Shown: positions 54,201 to 63,811 of the stretch, piece after piece
Numbering within the stretch: the stretch's first letter is position 1
How the letters are laid out: each line of letters begins with the position of its first letter
Assembly (NCBI RefSeq): GCF_020595125.1
Contig: NZ_JACNMS010000002.1
Span: forward strand, 124,001-188,000
Source: Jeotgalibacillus aurantiacus
Lineage (GTDB): Bacteria > Bacillota > Bacilli > Bacillales > Jeotgalibacillaceae
Direction: 5' to 3'
DNA: 64,000 bases
Notes under the pieces: generated by a model
What the model saw: only the letters and a program-made list of their open reading frames with translations
Told to the model about the DNA's origin: nothing
The model's database searches: none
Position numbers and translations under genes: made by a program

Positions 54201-55975
54201 GAATATGGAGAAGCGTAGTAGGCAAGCTGTGGATTACGATTCTGCTGCTTGTCTCCTTTGTGTTATTCATTCTGACCATTCTATTGCTCGAGTTTTTTCA
54301 GAATTATCATGTGGAAGAAGTTGAAGAAAGCCTTCGATATGAGGCTCAGAAAATCTCAAGTATTGTAGAGGAACACAACGACCTTGATTTAAGCCTTCAG
54401 ATTATTGATGAAGTGATGGATGATCCTGTTCATGCCATTATCTTTCTGAATGGAGACAGTGTGTATTCTTCTGACGAACTGAATAATGATGAGATTCAGG
54501 AAACGATTCAATCCAACCGAGAACTTGAGCGTGTCATGACGAACGGGGAAATTGTCCAGCAGGAAATAGCGCTTGATGATAATGAATCGCAAAATCGATA
54601 CAATAACATCATGATTATTGGAGCCCCTGTCACGTCAGGCAGCGGTGTCATGGGTGCAGTTTACGTCTATCAGTCATTAGAAGCGATACAGCAAACGACC
54701 GAACAGACAACGAGATTAATCGTTCTTGCCGCAGGAATTGCCATTATCCTGACGACATTTTTTGCCTTCTTCCTATCGACCCGTATTACAGCACCTCTTC
54801 GTAAAATGAGAGAAGGTGCTTTTGAAGTGGCAAGAGGAAAGTTTGATACGAAAGTTCCGATCTTGACACAGGATGAAATCGGTGAACTGGCAACAGCTTT
54901 TAATCAGATGGGACGTCAGTTGAAACATCATCTCGATGCACTGAGCCATGAAAAAGAGCAGCTCTCAAGTATTTTAAGCTCTATGGCTGATGGCGTCATT
55001 ACGTTTAACCGGGACCAGACCGTGCTTGTTTCAAATCCCCCTGCTGAAAAATTCCTGCAATACTGGTATGAAGAGCAGGAGGGTTACACAAAAGAAGCGC
55101 TGCCTCCTAAGTTGTCAGAGCTAATAAATGAAGTCATGGCAACAGATGAGGAACAGATAGGTGAAGTCACGATTCACGACCGTTCATTCGTTACGATTAT
55201 CAGCCCTTTATACAGTGGACAATCCGTAAGAGGGGCTGTAGCGGTTCTTCGGGATATGACAGAGGAAAGAAGACTGGAGAAGCTGAGAAAAGATTTTATT
55301 GCAAACGTCTCCCACGAGCTGAGAACCCCTATTTCCATGCTGCAGGGTTACAGCGAGGCGATTGTGGATGATATTCCTCAGACTGATGAAGAGCGGAAAG
55401 AGATTGCTAAAATTATTTATGATGAATCACTCAGAATGGGCCGGCTCGTCAACGAACTGCTGGACCTCGCACGGATGGAAGCAGGTCACATTGTGTTAAA
55501 TAAAGAGCTGCTTGAAGTCAATTCATTCACTGAAAGAGTTCTCTCTAAATTTCAGGTTGGTGTAAAAGAAAAAGGAATCAAGCTGCAATTGAATACGGGA
55601 ATTGATAACAATGAGGTATTATATGCTGATCCCGACCGCATCGAGCAGATCCTGACAAATCTGCTTGATAATGCGGTACGTCATACACCTGATCATGGTA
55701 AAATTTCGATTGAACTGCGTCAGGACAGCCGGTTTATTCATTTTTCAGTAAGAGATAACGGCGTTGGTATTCCTGAAAGTGATTTACCATTTATATTTGA
55801 ACGCTTCTATAAAGCAGATAAAGCAAGAACAAGAGGTCAGGCGGGAACAGGGTTGGGACTTGCCATCGTTAAAAATCTTGTTCAGGCACATGGTGGTGTA
55901 ATCAAAGCTGAAAGTAAAGTGAACGAAGGTTCTGTTTTCAGCTTCAGTATACCGGCAAACGTGAATAAAACTTGA
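54197..55975 (+). CDS. resE: Sensor histidine kinase ResE
   Basis: A 592-residue kinase: two transmembrane helices flank an extracellular loop (about residues 35-165), then HAMP, PAS, and the DHp domain with phosphohistidine in ANVSHELRTPISMLQGYSE. The HATPase boxes are NLLDNAVRHTP, RDNGVGIP and GTGLGLAIVKN. It phosphorylates ResD in response to oxygen or redox state. ATG start overlaps resD. Confidence 0.94.
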   Translation: MRIWRSVVGKLWITILLLVSFVLFILTILLLEFFQNYHVEEVEESLRYEAQKISSIVEEHNDLDLSLQIIDEVMDDPVHAIIFLNGDSVYSSDELNNDEIQETIQSNRELERVMTNGEIVQQEIALDDNESQNRYNNIMIIGAPVTSGSGVMGAVYVYQSLEAIQQTTEQTTRLIVLAAGIAIILTTFFAFFLSTRITAPLRKMREGAFEVARGKFDTKVPILTQDEIGELATAFNQMGRQLKHHLDALSHEKEQLSSILSSMADGVITFNRDQTVLVSNPPAEKFLQYWYEEQEGYTKEALPPKLSELINEVMATDEEQIGEVTIHDRSFVTIISPLYSGQSVRGAVAVLRDMTEERRLEKLRKDFIANVSHELRTPISMLQGYSEAIVDDIPQTDEERKEIAKIIYDESLRMGRLVNELLDLARMEAGHIVLNKELLEVNSFTERVLSKFQVGVKEKGIKLQLNTGIDNNEVLYADPDRIEQILTNLLDNAVRHTPDHGKISIELRQDSRFIHFSVRDNGVGIPESDLPFIFERFYKADKARTRGQAGTGLGLAIVKNLVQAHGGVIKAESKVNEGSVFSFSIPANVNKT

Positions 55976-55977
55976 AC

Positions 55978-56015
55978 AAAACTGTCTCTGTGAATGGGGC
56001 AGTTTTATCTATTTT
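55978..56015 (+). terminator. Terminator of resDE
   Basis: AAAACTGTCTC with GGGGCAGTTTT (wobbles) and a T-rich tail. Confidence 0.75.
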
Positions 56016-56061
56016 CCAAATTTTATTTTTCACCATTACACTCATATAGTAGAATGGTGAG

Positions 56062-56087
56062 TGTAACTTTTTAGAAGCTGTTACGAC
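56062..56087 (+). promoter_or_regulatory. SigX autoregulatory ECF promoter
   Basis: TGTAAC (56062-56067), 16 bp, CGAC (56084-56087) is the SigX-type promoter signature, placed 32 bp before the sigX start. Autoregulation is known for B. subtilis sigX. Confidence 0.85.
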
Positions 56088-56118
56088 TAATGCTATGAAC
56101 GGGGGAGGAGTATACGAA

Positions 56119-56664
56119 ATGGACTCCGTTTTTCAACGATTATATACAGAATATCAGCAGGATGTGTTTCAGTTTCTCATCTATCTGGTGAAAAACAGAG
56201 ATACAGCAGAAGACCTGCTACAGGAAGTTTTTATAAGGGTGATGAAATCATACGAAAACTTTGAAGGCAAAAGTTCTGAAAAAACGTGGCTCTTTTCCAT
56301 TGCGAAAAATGTCACCATTGATCATTTCAGAAAACAGAAAACGATTCGCAACCGTGTCATGGACCATTTTGACTGGGGCAAGCGTGATATAGAATCATCG
56401 GATTCCCTGCCGCAGGAAATTGCTGAACAGAACGAAGATATTCAAAGACTCTACAGATGTCTTGACCGCTGTTCAGTTGACCAGAAAATGGTGGTGGTAT
56501 CCAGGTATATCCAGGAATTAAGTATAACCGAAACCGCCGAAATTCTTGGCTGGTCTGAAGGAAAAGTGAAGACGACGCAGCATCGTGCGATCAAGAAATT
56601 GAAAGAGCTGATGGCTGAAGAGGAAGAAGGTGATCACGATGAAAAAATCACAATGGAACGATGA
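56119..56664 (+). CDS. sigX: ECF RNA polymerase sigma factor SigX
   Basis: A 181-residue ECF sigma factor: region 2 with NRDTAEDLLQEVFIRVMKS and TWLFSIAKNVTIDHFR, region 4 with SITETAEILGWSEGKVKTTQHRAIKKL. ATG 56119 follows GGGGGAGGAG. It governs cell-envelope charge and cationic peptide resistance genes in B. subtilis. Next to resE, as there, and overlaps its anti-sigma gene by 26 nt. Confidence 0.93.
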   Translation: MDSVFQRLYTEYQQDVFQFLIYLVKNRDTAEDLLQEVFIRVMKSYENFEGKSSEKTWLFSIAKNVTIDHFRKQKTIRNRVMDHFDWGKRDIESSDSLPQEIAEQNEDIQRLYRCLDRCSVDQKMVVVSRYIQELSITETAEILGWSEGKVKTTQHRAIKKLKELMAEEEEGDHDEKITMER

Positions 56665-57901
56665 TAAAATAGAGTCGCTTTTAAAGAAAATGCCTGTGAT
56701 TGAAAGCAGAACTTCAGCTGAAGAGATCTATCAGCATGTGGAACTCAGAAAGAGGAAAAAGAAAACAACTGCGAGGTGGATGCCGGTAGCAGCCAGCCTT
56801 GCAGCACTACTTCTTTTAGTCATTCTGGTACCTGGGCTGATGAATCAAAATCAGGATGAAGCAAGCAACATGGCCTCGGAATCTTCAGCAGATCCAGCAG
56901 AGATGACTTCAGAAGGCGGCAGTGAGGAAGAAGCTGTCACGAATGAAGCTGGAGGAGATTTTGAGGATAATCAGCTTCAGCGGTCACCGGATTCTGCTCC
57001 TCCTGCAGAAGAAAAAGAAGATGAGACTCAGGAGACAACGGAGGAAAATACCCTGGAAGATGCTGAAGAAGGTTTTTCATCTGTCGCACTTGGAGGAGAA
57101 ACCGAGTCCAACCTGATGACAGATGAGGAGGCTGAAGAGAGTGCCTCGTTTGATGTAGGTCTGCTCTCTGAAGATGGATTTGTCATTCCAATGACTGTGA
57201 TTGTACCGGCTGAATCAGACCGGAGTAAAACAAACCTTGAGCTATACAATGACTGGATCGCATCACTCGATGAAGAAGAGCTTGGTTTTTCCGATTATCA
57301 CCCGCTAAGCTCCAATCTGACCGAGGATGGAGCAAACCTTGAAGGAACGATCAATGATCTTGAGGAACGAACTGTTGGAGCGTCTTCAGATATCCTTCTT
57401 GAAGTCTTAAACGAAACGTTCGGTTCATCTTATGAAAATATTCGTCTCGTGAATGAAGACGGTTCACTCCAGGAACTGAATCAGGTTGGGGAAGTGGAAC
57501 AGTTCAGCCTGTCAAAAGATAATCACGTTTTCTTCATTTACCAGCAGGATAATGAGCAGTATTTTTATGTTCCATCCTACGAGTCCTATGAGTCATTTGA
57601 ACAAGCGGTTGGTGCGATCAATCAGGTGCCGAATGACCGTTATCAATCAGCATTACCTGAAACATTGAGCCTGGAAGCAGAGTCGGATGGACAGAATGCA
57701 ACGGTTCGGGTTGAAGGTTCAACGGAAGAGCTGACAGCGCTTGAAAAACGTCAATTTGTTGAAAGTATTTTACTGACAGCGAAATCTTTCTCGCTTGAAA
57801 CGGTAACATTCGAAAACCTTGAACAGGATTTTGTCACAGGATACGATTTTACACAGCCGGTAGAAGTACCTTACGGATATAATAAAGCTTATATTGAATA
57901 A
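56639..57901 (+). CDS. rsiX: Anti-sigma X factor RsiX
   Basis: A 420-residue single-span membrane protein: N-terminal cytosolic part (about 50 residues) that would hold SigX, one transmembrane helix (PVAASLAALLLLVILVPGLM), a long acidic Ser/Glu linker (about residues 65-160), then an outer globular domain rich in SLDEEELGFSDYH-like sequence. ATG 56639 is chosen with AAGGTGATC ahead; a GTG 9 nt earlier is possible. Longer than B. subtilis RsiX mainly through the acidic linker. Confidence 0.88.
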   Translation: MKKSQWNDDKIESLLKKMPVIESRTSAEEIYQHVELRKRKKKTTARWMPVAASLAALLLLVILVPGLMNQNQDEASNMASESSADPAEMTSEGGSEEEAVTNEAGGDFEDNQLQRSPDSAPPAEEKEDETQETTEENTLEDAEEGFSSVALGGETESNLMTDEEAEESASFDVGLLSEDGFVIPMTVIVPAESDRSKTNLELYNDWIASLDEEELGFSDYHPLSSNLTEDGANLEGTINDLEERTVGASSDILLEVLNETFGSSYENIRLVNEDGSLQELNQVGEVEQFSLSKDNHVFFIYQQDNEQYFYVPSYESYESFEQAVGAINQVPNDRYQSALPETLSLEAESDGQNATVRVEGSTEELTALEKRQFVESILLTAKSFSLETVTFENLEQDFVTGYDFTQPVEVPYGYNKAYIE

Positions 57902-57920
57902 AATCAGATTTTGCAAAAAG

Positions 57921-57955
57921 GGGCCGGGATCATAATAGATCCTAGCTCTTTTTTT
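57921..57955 (+). terminator. Terminator of sigX-rsiX
   Basis: GGGCCGGGATC with GATCCTAGCTC (one mismatch and two wobbles) followed by a run of T. Confidence 0.75.
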
Positions 57956-57990
57956 ATGATTTGCAGCGAAATTAGAGTCTGTAAAAGCAA

Positions 57991-58030
57991 AAAATCTGTC
58001 ACGTCTCTGATCAGAGACGTGACAGATTTT
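57991..58030 (-). terminator. Terminator of the ferredoxin gene, 40-bp perfect palindrome
   Basis: AAAATCTGTCACGTCTCTGA pairs with its exact complement, centred on TGATCA, with a T run on the minus strand after it. No unpaired loop bases remain on paper. Confidence 0.88.
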
Positions 58031-58039
58031 ATTTACTGC

Positions 58040-58288
<249 letters not shown>

Positions 58289-58345
58289 TTATATAACCTC
58301 CTCTTTCAGTCATTCGTTTGTTGCAACAGAAAATATCCAATCTTT

Positions 58346-58374
58346 ATTCTACCTATATCAATATAGATTTTCAA
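58346..58374 (-). promoter_or_regulatory. SigA-type promoter of fer
   Basis: On the minus strand TTGAAA (58374-58369) and TAGAAT (58351-58346) are 17 bp apart. Confidence 0.65.
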
Positions 58375-58494
58375 CAGTGTGTGTTTGCAGGGAACGGATA
58401 TTTTTCCTTTACCCGTATCAGAGGAAAGAAAACAGGATGACCAGCTTCAGTATGATAAAATAATGTGACCATGATAAAATGAAGGGAGAAACAG

Positions 58495-59634
58495 ATGAAG
58501 TATTCTGAAGCCATTTACCTGATAGGGCTCGACTTATTTAAGGGTGAGCGATCGGATTCAGCGCTGTATCATTTACTAACTGGGAAAAAAACTTCACAAA
58601 CCATTCAGGATGCCCACCTCTTCGGATTATCCCCTTTATTTAGTATTGTCCCAAACCTGAAAAGAAAACAGTATGATGAGACGATTCATCATTTAAAAAC
58701 ACAAGGCTGTCTCTCTGTGAATGAAGCTTCGAAAAGTCTCGTTACTGATAAGGGAAAAGAGGAAGTTCGCCATTATTTTTTTCAACATTATTTTCCTGCT
58801 CATCTGGACGGCTGGCGCTATGGTGAATCCGGAAGAGTTTTTTGGGGACGGATATCCCTGCTCATTCAAACCTTATCAAATCTTACTCAGAATGAATCAC
58901 GCTTCTTTCCTGTCATAAGAGACCGCCACATTCAATCCTGGGTAAAAGACCAGCTAATAAATAGCAAGACAAATAAAAAAGCATTATTTGATCAGCTGTA
59001 CCATGAATGGAAGACTTTGTTTCAATCCACTGACTATCCTGACGATCCACTGCTGATTGTTCAGCAGTTTTCAGGCTGGAACCTGATTGGTCTGACACAT
59101 GCTCAACAGGCTGACTATTTATCCTGTTCGCCGGATGAAGTATATTACCGGTTTATTAATGTTCTTCATTTCTCTTTAGCCAAAATTGTTGAAGAAAAGG
59201 AAGCGTACCCAATGCTGCACCACATTTTAAAAGATCAGCTGAAACAGGATCAGCTCTACACGGTATCTACGGCAGAGACCAAAAGGCTGTTAGATAACGG
59301 AATGGATTTAATCGGAATTTCGCAAAAAAGGAGATTAAAGCCAAGTACAATCGAAGATCATATTCTTGAACTGGCACTCCTTGACCGTACACTCAAAAAG
59401 GAACCTTTTGTTTCTGAAGAACTATATGCTGCCATCAGAGAGGTTGCGGCCAGGTCCGGAAGTAAGAGGTTAAAGGTGATTAAAGAGGCAATTCCTGACG
59501 CGGATTACTTTCAAATAAGATTTGTACTTGCGAAAGAAAACGGGGAGGCGAACCAATGGAACAGCTATTACAGAAAAAATTTGGCTTTGAATTCTTCAGA
59601 GAAGGACAAAGGGAGGTCATCAGCCACGTTTTAA
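58495..59634 (+). CDS. Helix-turn-helix protein YpbB
   Basis: A 379-residue protein that regularly precedes recQ in Bacillales. Mostly helical; the C-terminal 90 residues (DLIGISQKRRLKPSTIEDHILELAL) form the HTH_40-type domain found at the end of some RecQ helicases. It may thus act as a detached RecQ accessory domain. It overlaps recQ by 79 nt. GAAGGGAG before the ATG. Slightly longer than the B. subtilis protein as I remember it. Confidence 0.85.
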   Translation: MKYSEAIYLIGLDLFKGERSDSALYHLLTGKKTSQTIQDAHLFGLSPLFSIVPNLKRKQYDETIHHLKTQGCLSVNEASKSLVTDKGKEEVRHYFFQHYFPAHLDGWRYGESGRVFWGRISLLIQTLSNLTQNESRFFPVIRDRHIQSWVKDQLINSKTNKKALFDQLYHEWKTLFQSTDYPDDPLLIVQQFSGWNLIGLTHAQQADYLSCSPDEVYYRFINVLHFSLAKIVEEKEAYPMLHHILKDQLKQDQLYTVSTAETKRLLDNGMDLIGISQKRRLKPSTIEDHILELALLDRTLKKEPFVSEELYAAIREVAARSGSKRLKVIKEAIPDADYFQIRFVLAKENGEANQWNSYYRKNLALNSSEKDKGRSSATF

Positions 59635-61010
59635 ACCGTCAGCACACACTGGCAATGCTTCCTACAGGAACAGGAAAGAGTCTCTGTTTCCAATATCCTT
59701 CTTATGTAAACAATATGCGGGTGATCATTGTTTCACCATTACTATCTCTAATGCAGGATCAGGTTGAACAGATTAAATACCGCGGTGAAAAAAGTGTAGC
59801 TGCACTGAATTCTTTTTTATCGTACCAGGAGAAAAAAGAAGTGATGTCCAACTTAAAGAACATCCGCTTTCTGTTCATCTCTCCGGAAATGCTGAATGTC
59901 CCGGAAATCAGACAGGAGCTGAAAAAAGTTTCATACGGTTTATTTGTCGTGGATGAAGCACATTGTATTTCGCAGTGGGGTCCTGATTTCAGACCAGACT
60001 ATCTGATGCTTGGGAAAATTATCAAAGAACTTAGCAGTCCGGTTGTATTGGCGTTAACCGCTACTGCAACTGCTCAGGTGAGAAAAGATATTATGGAAAA
60101 GCTACAAATTCAACATGCACAGCAGTGCATTTACTCAATTAACCGGTCGAATATTGCCTTATCTGTGTTAACAAGTGATTCTCCTGAGGAAAAGAAGGTT
60201 GAGCTTGAATCTGTTTTAAAGACGTATCCTTCACCTGGAATTATCTATTTCTCAAGTAAAAGGACAGCGGATGAATTGGCGGATTATTTCAGTAAAAAAG
60301 GTCTTCTTACATCCAGTTACCATGGAGATGTAGAGCAGGATCAGCGAATATTAATTCAACAGCAGTTTATACAGGGACAGCTCGATTGGATTTTTGCCAC
60401 TAATGCTTTCGGTATGGGGATTAATAAGGAAAATGTCAAAACCGTTATACATTTTCATATGCCTTCTTCAATTGAAAACTTTGTTCAGGAAATCGGACGT
60501 GCAGGGAGAGACGGGTCGAATGCCCAATCAGTCCTTCTGTATAGTAAGGGTGATGAAGTGATTCCGATGCAGCTTGCAGAATCTGAAATGCCGGGCAGCA
60601 TCCAGATCAGGGAATTTTACCGGATGGCTTCAGCGCGTCACGACCCGCTTGCGATTCAGCAGGAACTATTTTTGTCAGATACACAGATGAGGGTTCTGAT
60701 GCATTATTTTAATGAAGAACCATCACCCGGATGGGAAAATAAAATCATCGAAAAACTTACAAACCGTTTTCTTGCAAAGAAAAGAAAGATCGGGGAGATG
60801 AAAGCATACGTTGAGTATGAGTCATGCAGAAGAGAAATGATTTACCGTGCATTTGGTGAGACGCCGGTTAATCAGGAAAGATGCTGTGACCTTTGTGGTC
60901 TCAGTAAGCCTGAAGCGCCGAGCAGGATGGATCGCAGTGCACAGTCACTCGGCTGGCTCGAAAGGCTGGATCAGATCTTTAATCGGGGTGGTCAAACTGA
61001 ACCAGAATGA
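59556..61010 (+). CDS. recQ: ATP-dependent DNA helicase RecQ (short form)
   Basis: A 484-residue SF2 helicase: Walker A LPTGTGKS, DEAH box VVDEAHCISQWGPDFRPDY, motif VI in EIGRAGRDG, and the zinc-binding region with ESCRREMIYRAF and CCDLCG. It ends there: winged-helix RQC and HRDC domains are missing, as in the short RecS/RecQ of B. subtilis. GGGAGG before the ATG at 59556. Works in replication-fork repair and recombination. Confidence 0.94.
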   Translation: MEQLLQKKFGFEFFREGQREVISHVLNRQHTLAMLPTGTGKSLCFQYPSYVNNMRVIIVSPLLSLMQDQVEQIKYRGEKSVAALNSFLSYQEKKEVMSNLKNIRFLFISPEMLNVPEIRQELKKVSYGLFVVDEAHCISQWGPDFRPDYLMLGKIIKELSSPVVLALTATATAQVRKDIMEKLQIQHAQQCIYSINRSNIALSVLTSDSPEEKKVELESVLKTYPSPGIIYFSSKRTADELADYFSKKGLLTSSYHGDVEQDQRILIQQQFIQGQLDWIFATNAFGMGINKENVKTVIHFHMPSSIENFVQEIGRAGRDGSNAQSVLLYSKGDEVIPMQLAESEMPGSIQIREFYRMASARHDPLAIQQELFLSDTQMRVLMHYFNEEPSPGWENKIIEKLTNRFLAKKRKIGEMKAYVEYESCRREMIYRAFGETPVNQERCCDLCGLSKPEAPSRMDRSAQSLGWLERLDQIFNRGGQTEPE

Positions 61011-61590
61011 ACATTTGACAGGGGAGAATTTATTTAAAGCCGTATTGTTATCACAGCTGCTTATTTTAATTGTGGCGACGATATTCAGTTTTTTTCTGTT
61101 TGATTCCGCCAATGAATTTCGATCTCTTTTTAAATGGGAATGGACGTTTATATGGATCGGTCTCATATCAGGTGTTTTCGTCGCTCTGCTTGATATTTAT
61201 TTCATGAGAAAACTTCCTCCGGCTATGTATGACGACGGAGGGATCAATGTCCTGCTGTTCTCCTCCATAAATGTCTGGAAGATTGGGGTTGTTGCGGCGG
61301 GAGCAGCTTTAACAGAGGAGATTCTCTTCAGGGGTGTCATTCAGACTCACTTCGGCATTGTGATCGCAAGCCTTGTGTTTGTGCTGATCCATTACCGGTA
61401 TTTGCGAAAGTGGTATTTGCTCATCAATATGACGGTGCTCAGCTTTTTTATCGGGGGAATTTATGAATATACAGAAAGTCTATGGTCAGTTATCTTTTTA
61501 CACTTTATAATAGACTATATATTAGGTATTTATATTTATATAACATCAAAACATAAAGAAGGGGTTCATTATGAAACGAGATCCTTTTAG
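60988..61590 (+). CDS. CPBP-family intramembrane protease (YpbD type)
   Basis: A 200-residue membrane protein of the CAAX-protease/bacteriocin-processing (ABI) family: catalytic EEILFRG in the fifth helix and a histidine in FVLIHYRY, then HFIIDY. About seven transmembrane helices. GTG 60988, inside the end of recQ, is the best start I find, but no clear ribosome-binding site supports it. It overlaps the LysM gene by 20 nt. Substrate unknown. Confidence 0.78.
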   Translation: MVKLNQNEHLTGENLFKAVLLSQLLILIVATIFSFFLFDSANEFRSLFKWEWTFIWIGLISGVFVALLDIYFMRKLPPAMYDDGGINVLLFSSINVWKIGVVAAGAALTEEILFRGVIQTHFGIVIASLVFVLIHYRYLRKWYLLINMTVLSFFIGGIYEYTESLWSVIFLHFIIDYILGIYIYITSKHKEGVHYETRSF

Positions 61591-62227
61591 AGATCAGGCA
61601 GAAAAAAACAGAAAGAAGATTATTGCCGAAAAGAAGGAAGAGCAGGTTACATCCTCCGCACCTCTTACAAGGGTGGAAATGCACAGCCAGAAAAGAGAAC
61701 AGAAACAATCTAAAAAGAAGCCTTTCCCGCTTATAGGTGTCCTTCTTGGTTTGTTTGTTCTGCTGCCACTAATGGCAGTAGCCGGATCTATGTTGCTCTC
61801 AGGGGGAGAAGACGGATTGACTGACGCAGTTGTGGAACGGCCGGTAAATGAATTCCAGAAAGACAATGACACAGCCAATACCGTATCGGCAAATTCACCG
61901 GAAGATGACATGGAGCAGGATGAAACTACTGATGAAAATGTAAATCAGGATGAAGCATCAACTACACCGGCAGAACCTGAAGAGGAACCGGTAACAGAAA
62001 CTCCGGCAGAGGAACAGCCGGTTGAAGAAGCGCCTGAGGAAACAGTGGAAGAAACGCCGGCGCCTTCGTCTGAAACAACCCACACCGTACAGCCGCAGGA
62101 AACCCTATACCGGATCGCTGTCAATTACGGACTTGGTAGTGATGGTGTTGACAGGTTAAGAGAATTAAATGGACTGTCAGGAAACGACATTTACACAGGC
62201 CAGGTTTTGAAAATACCGGCTGAATAA
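61571..62227 (+). CDS. LysM domain membrane protein (YpbE type)
   Basis: A 218-residue protein: a charged cytosolic N-terminus (about 50 residues), one transmembrane helix (FPLIGVLLGLFVLLPLMAVAGSML), a long acidic Pro/Glu/Thr spacer (about 80-165) and a C-terminal LysM domain (THTVQPQETLYRIAVNYG to YTGQVLKIP) that binds peptidoglycan. It starts inside ypbD. The type II membrane topology with an external LysM is as in B. subtilis YpbE. Likely a cell-wall-tethered factor. Confidence 0.88.
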   Translation: MKRDPFRDQAEKNRKKIIAEKKEEQVTSSAPLTRVEMHSQKREQKQSKKKPFPLIGVLLGLFVLLPLMAVAGSMLLSGGEDGLTDAVVERPVNEFQKDNDTANTVSANSPEDDMEQDETTDENVNQDEASTTPAEPEEEPVTETPAEEQPVEEAPEETVEETPAPSSETTHTVQPQETLYRIAVNYGLGSDGVDRLRELNGLSGNDIYTGQVLKIPAE

Positions 62228-62353
62228 TTACTATGAATCCGGCTAAATGTAGATTAGGATTAAGAAAAATAACAATTTAACCTGAAATTTAAAGGAATAT
62301 CGTGGTGCTGAACAGAATAAGATAGGGCAGTCAATATTTGATGAGGTGATAAG

Positions 62354-62989
62354 ATGTTTACGAAAAGTGCAATGGTTCCTGCAGCCAAAAGCTATACGGT
62401 TCAGGTTGAGGATTCTGTTAAAAAAGTAATCGATCTGCTTGAAGAAAAAGAAATTGATGCCCTGCCTGTACTAGAAGGAGTTTATTACCGGGGTGTTGTC
62501 ACAAGGTATCATATTTATAAAGCGTATTTTGAATCAACTTTATCAAAGGATGATTTTTATACGCAGACAACTGCCGGTGATGTGTTAACGCATGAAAATA
62601 CATACCTTAAAGGCGATGAAATTTTTGAAACAACACTGTACGAGTTAAATGATTTCCCACTCATTTCAGTGGCGGACGAAAATAAAGTTTTTAAAGGAAT
62701 TGTGACCCGTTATGATGTATTTAATCAATTCCAGAGCGCTTTCGGTATGCACAAAAAAGGCGTCAGAATTGCTTTTACATCTGTAGAAACTGAAGGCAGG
62801 ATTTCGAGGCTGGCTGAACTGATTCAGCAATTCCACGAATCCGTGATCTCGCTTGTGACATTTGATGAAACGGATAAGCTTGTGCGTAGAATTGTATTAA
62901 AGCTTGAGAAAAAAGATAATATTGACAAGTTTATTCAAAAGCTTGAAAAATCAGGATTCAGGGTGCTGGATATAAAAGAAGATGATTAA
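62354..62989 (+). CDS. CBS-pair protein with C-terminal ACT-like domain
   Basis: A 211-residue cytosolic protein. Two CBS motifs form a nucleotide-sensing pair: residues about 10-60 (YTVQVEDSVKKVIDLLEEKEIDALPVLEG) and about 75-130 (TTAGDVLTHENTYLKGDEIFETTLYELNDFPLIS). The last 75 residues look like an ACT-type beta-alpha-beta fold, a layout shared with AcuB. I cannot name a ligand or partner. GATGAGGTGATAAG precedes the ATG. Confidence 0.78.
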   Translation: MFTKSAMVPAAKSYTVQVEDSVKKVIDLLEEKEIDALPVLEGVYYRGVVTRYHIYKAYFESTLSKDDFYTQTTAGDVLTHENTYLKGDEIFETTLYELNDFPLISVADENKVFKGIVTRYDVFNQFQSAFGMHKKGVRIAFTSVETEGRISRLAELIQQFHESVISLVTFDETDKLVRRIVLKLEKKDNIDKFIQKLEKSGFRVLDIKEDD

Positions 62990-63026
62990 AAAATCATTTC
63001 CTCTGGTTTCAGAGGAAATGATTTTT
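62989..63026 (+). terminator. Terminator of the CBS gene
   Basis: AAAAATCATTTCCTCT and AGAGGAAATGATTTTT pair perfectly; the stop codon is in the first arm. Confidence 0.9.
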
Positions 63027-63050
63027 CGTTTTCAGAGCAGGAGGAAGAAA

Positions 63051-63806
63051 ATGAAGTATTTAGTTTGGGCTGCAGCTTGTACAGCAGGCCTTGCCGCATT
63101 TATGACCAAAAAAGCTTTTGAGAATAATTTGATTTATCACGACATTCAATTAGAGGATACTCCACTTAAAAAGCCGGTGAAGGCGCTTTTTATTTCTGAT
63201 CTGCACCGACGGAAAATACCAATACGCTGGGCTGAATCACTGCCGGAAGCTGACCTTGTTTTTATCGGCGGAGATGTGACAGAACAAGGGGTTCCATGGA
63301 GCTTTGTTGAACATAATGCACGTATTCTCTCAGAACTAGCACCGTGTTATTTTGTCTATGGTAATAATGACGAAGAAGTAGAAAAGACAAGGCTGACGGG
63401 AATACTAGAAGCTTACGGAATCACCATTCTTGAAAATAGAGCAGTTTTATATCAAAACGAGCATTCTGAAGGGATTTGGATTGCCGGTATTGGAGATATT
63501 ACATATAGAAAAGACAACCTTGATACGACGCTCAGGCAGATTGATGGCGGACCGGTTATATTATTAAGTCATGATCCCCGCGTCGTCAATAAACTGAATC
63601 CATTTGCGCACAGTCCGGTAAATCTGATTCTCAGTGGTCACACACACGGTGGACAGGTCAGAATATTTGGCAAAGGTCCTTATGAAAAAGGAGGTCTTTT
63701 TCCGATTCATTCCGGACACCAACTGATCAGCAACGGTTATGGGACAAGTTTTCTGCCTATACGGCTTGGTGCTGAGCCTGAAGTGCATTATATCAACATT
63801 ACATAA
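63051..63806 (+). CDS. Calcineurin-like metallophosphoesterase (YpbG type)
   Basis: A 251-residue protein with an N-terminal signal anchor (YLVWAAACTAGLAAFM) and the five metallophosphoesterase motifs: ISDLHRR, GGDVTE, GNNDEE, LSHDPR and SGHTHGGQ. ATG 63051 follows CAGGAGGAAG; the frame continues upstream through a terminator and is not used there. Place and plan agree with B. subtilis YpbG. Substrate unknown. Confidence 0.88.
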   Translation: MKYLVWAAACTAGLAAFMTKKAFENNLIYHDIQLEDTPLKKPVKALFISDLHRRKIPIRWAESLPEADLVFIGGDVTEQGVPWSFVEHNARILSELAPCYFVYGNNDEEVEKTRLTGILEAYGITILENRAVLYQNEHSEGIWIAGIGDITYRKDNLDTTLRQIDGGPVILLSHDPRVVNKLNPFAHSPVNLILSGHTHGGQVRIFGKGPYEKGGLFPIHSGHQLISNGYGTSFLPIRLGAEPEVHYINIT

Positions 63807-63811
63807 AAAAG

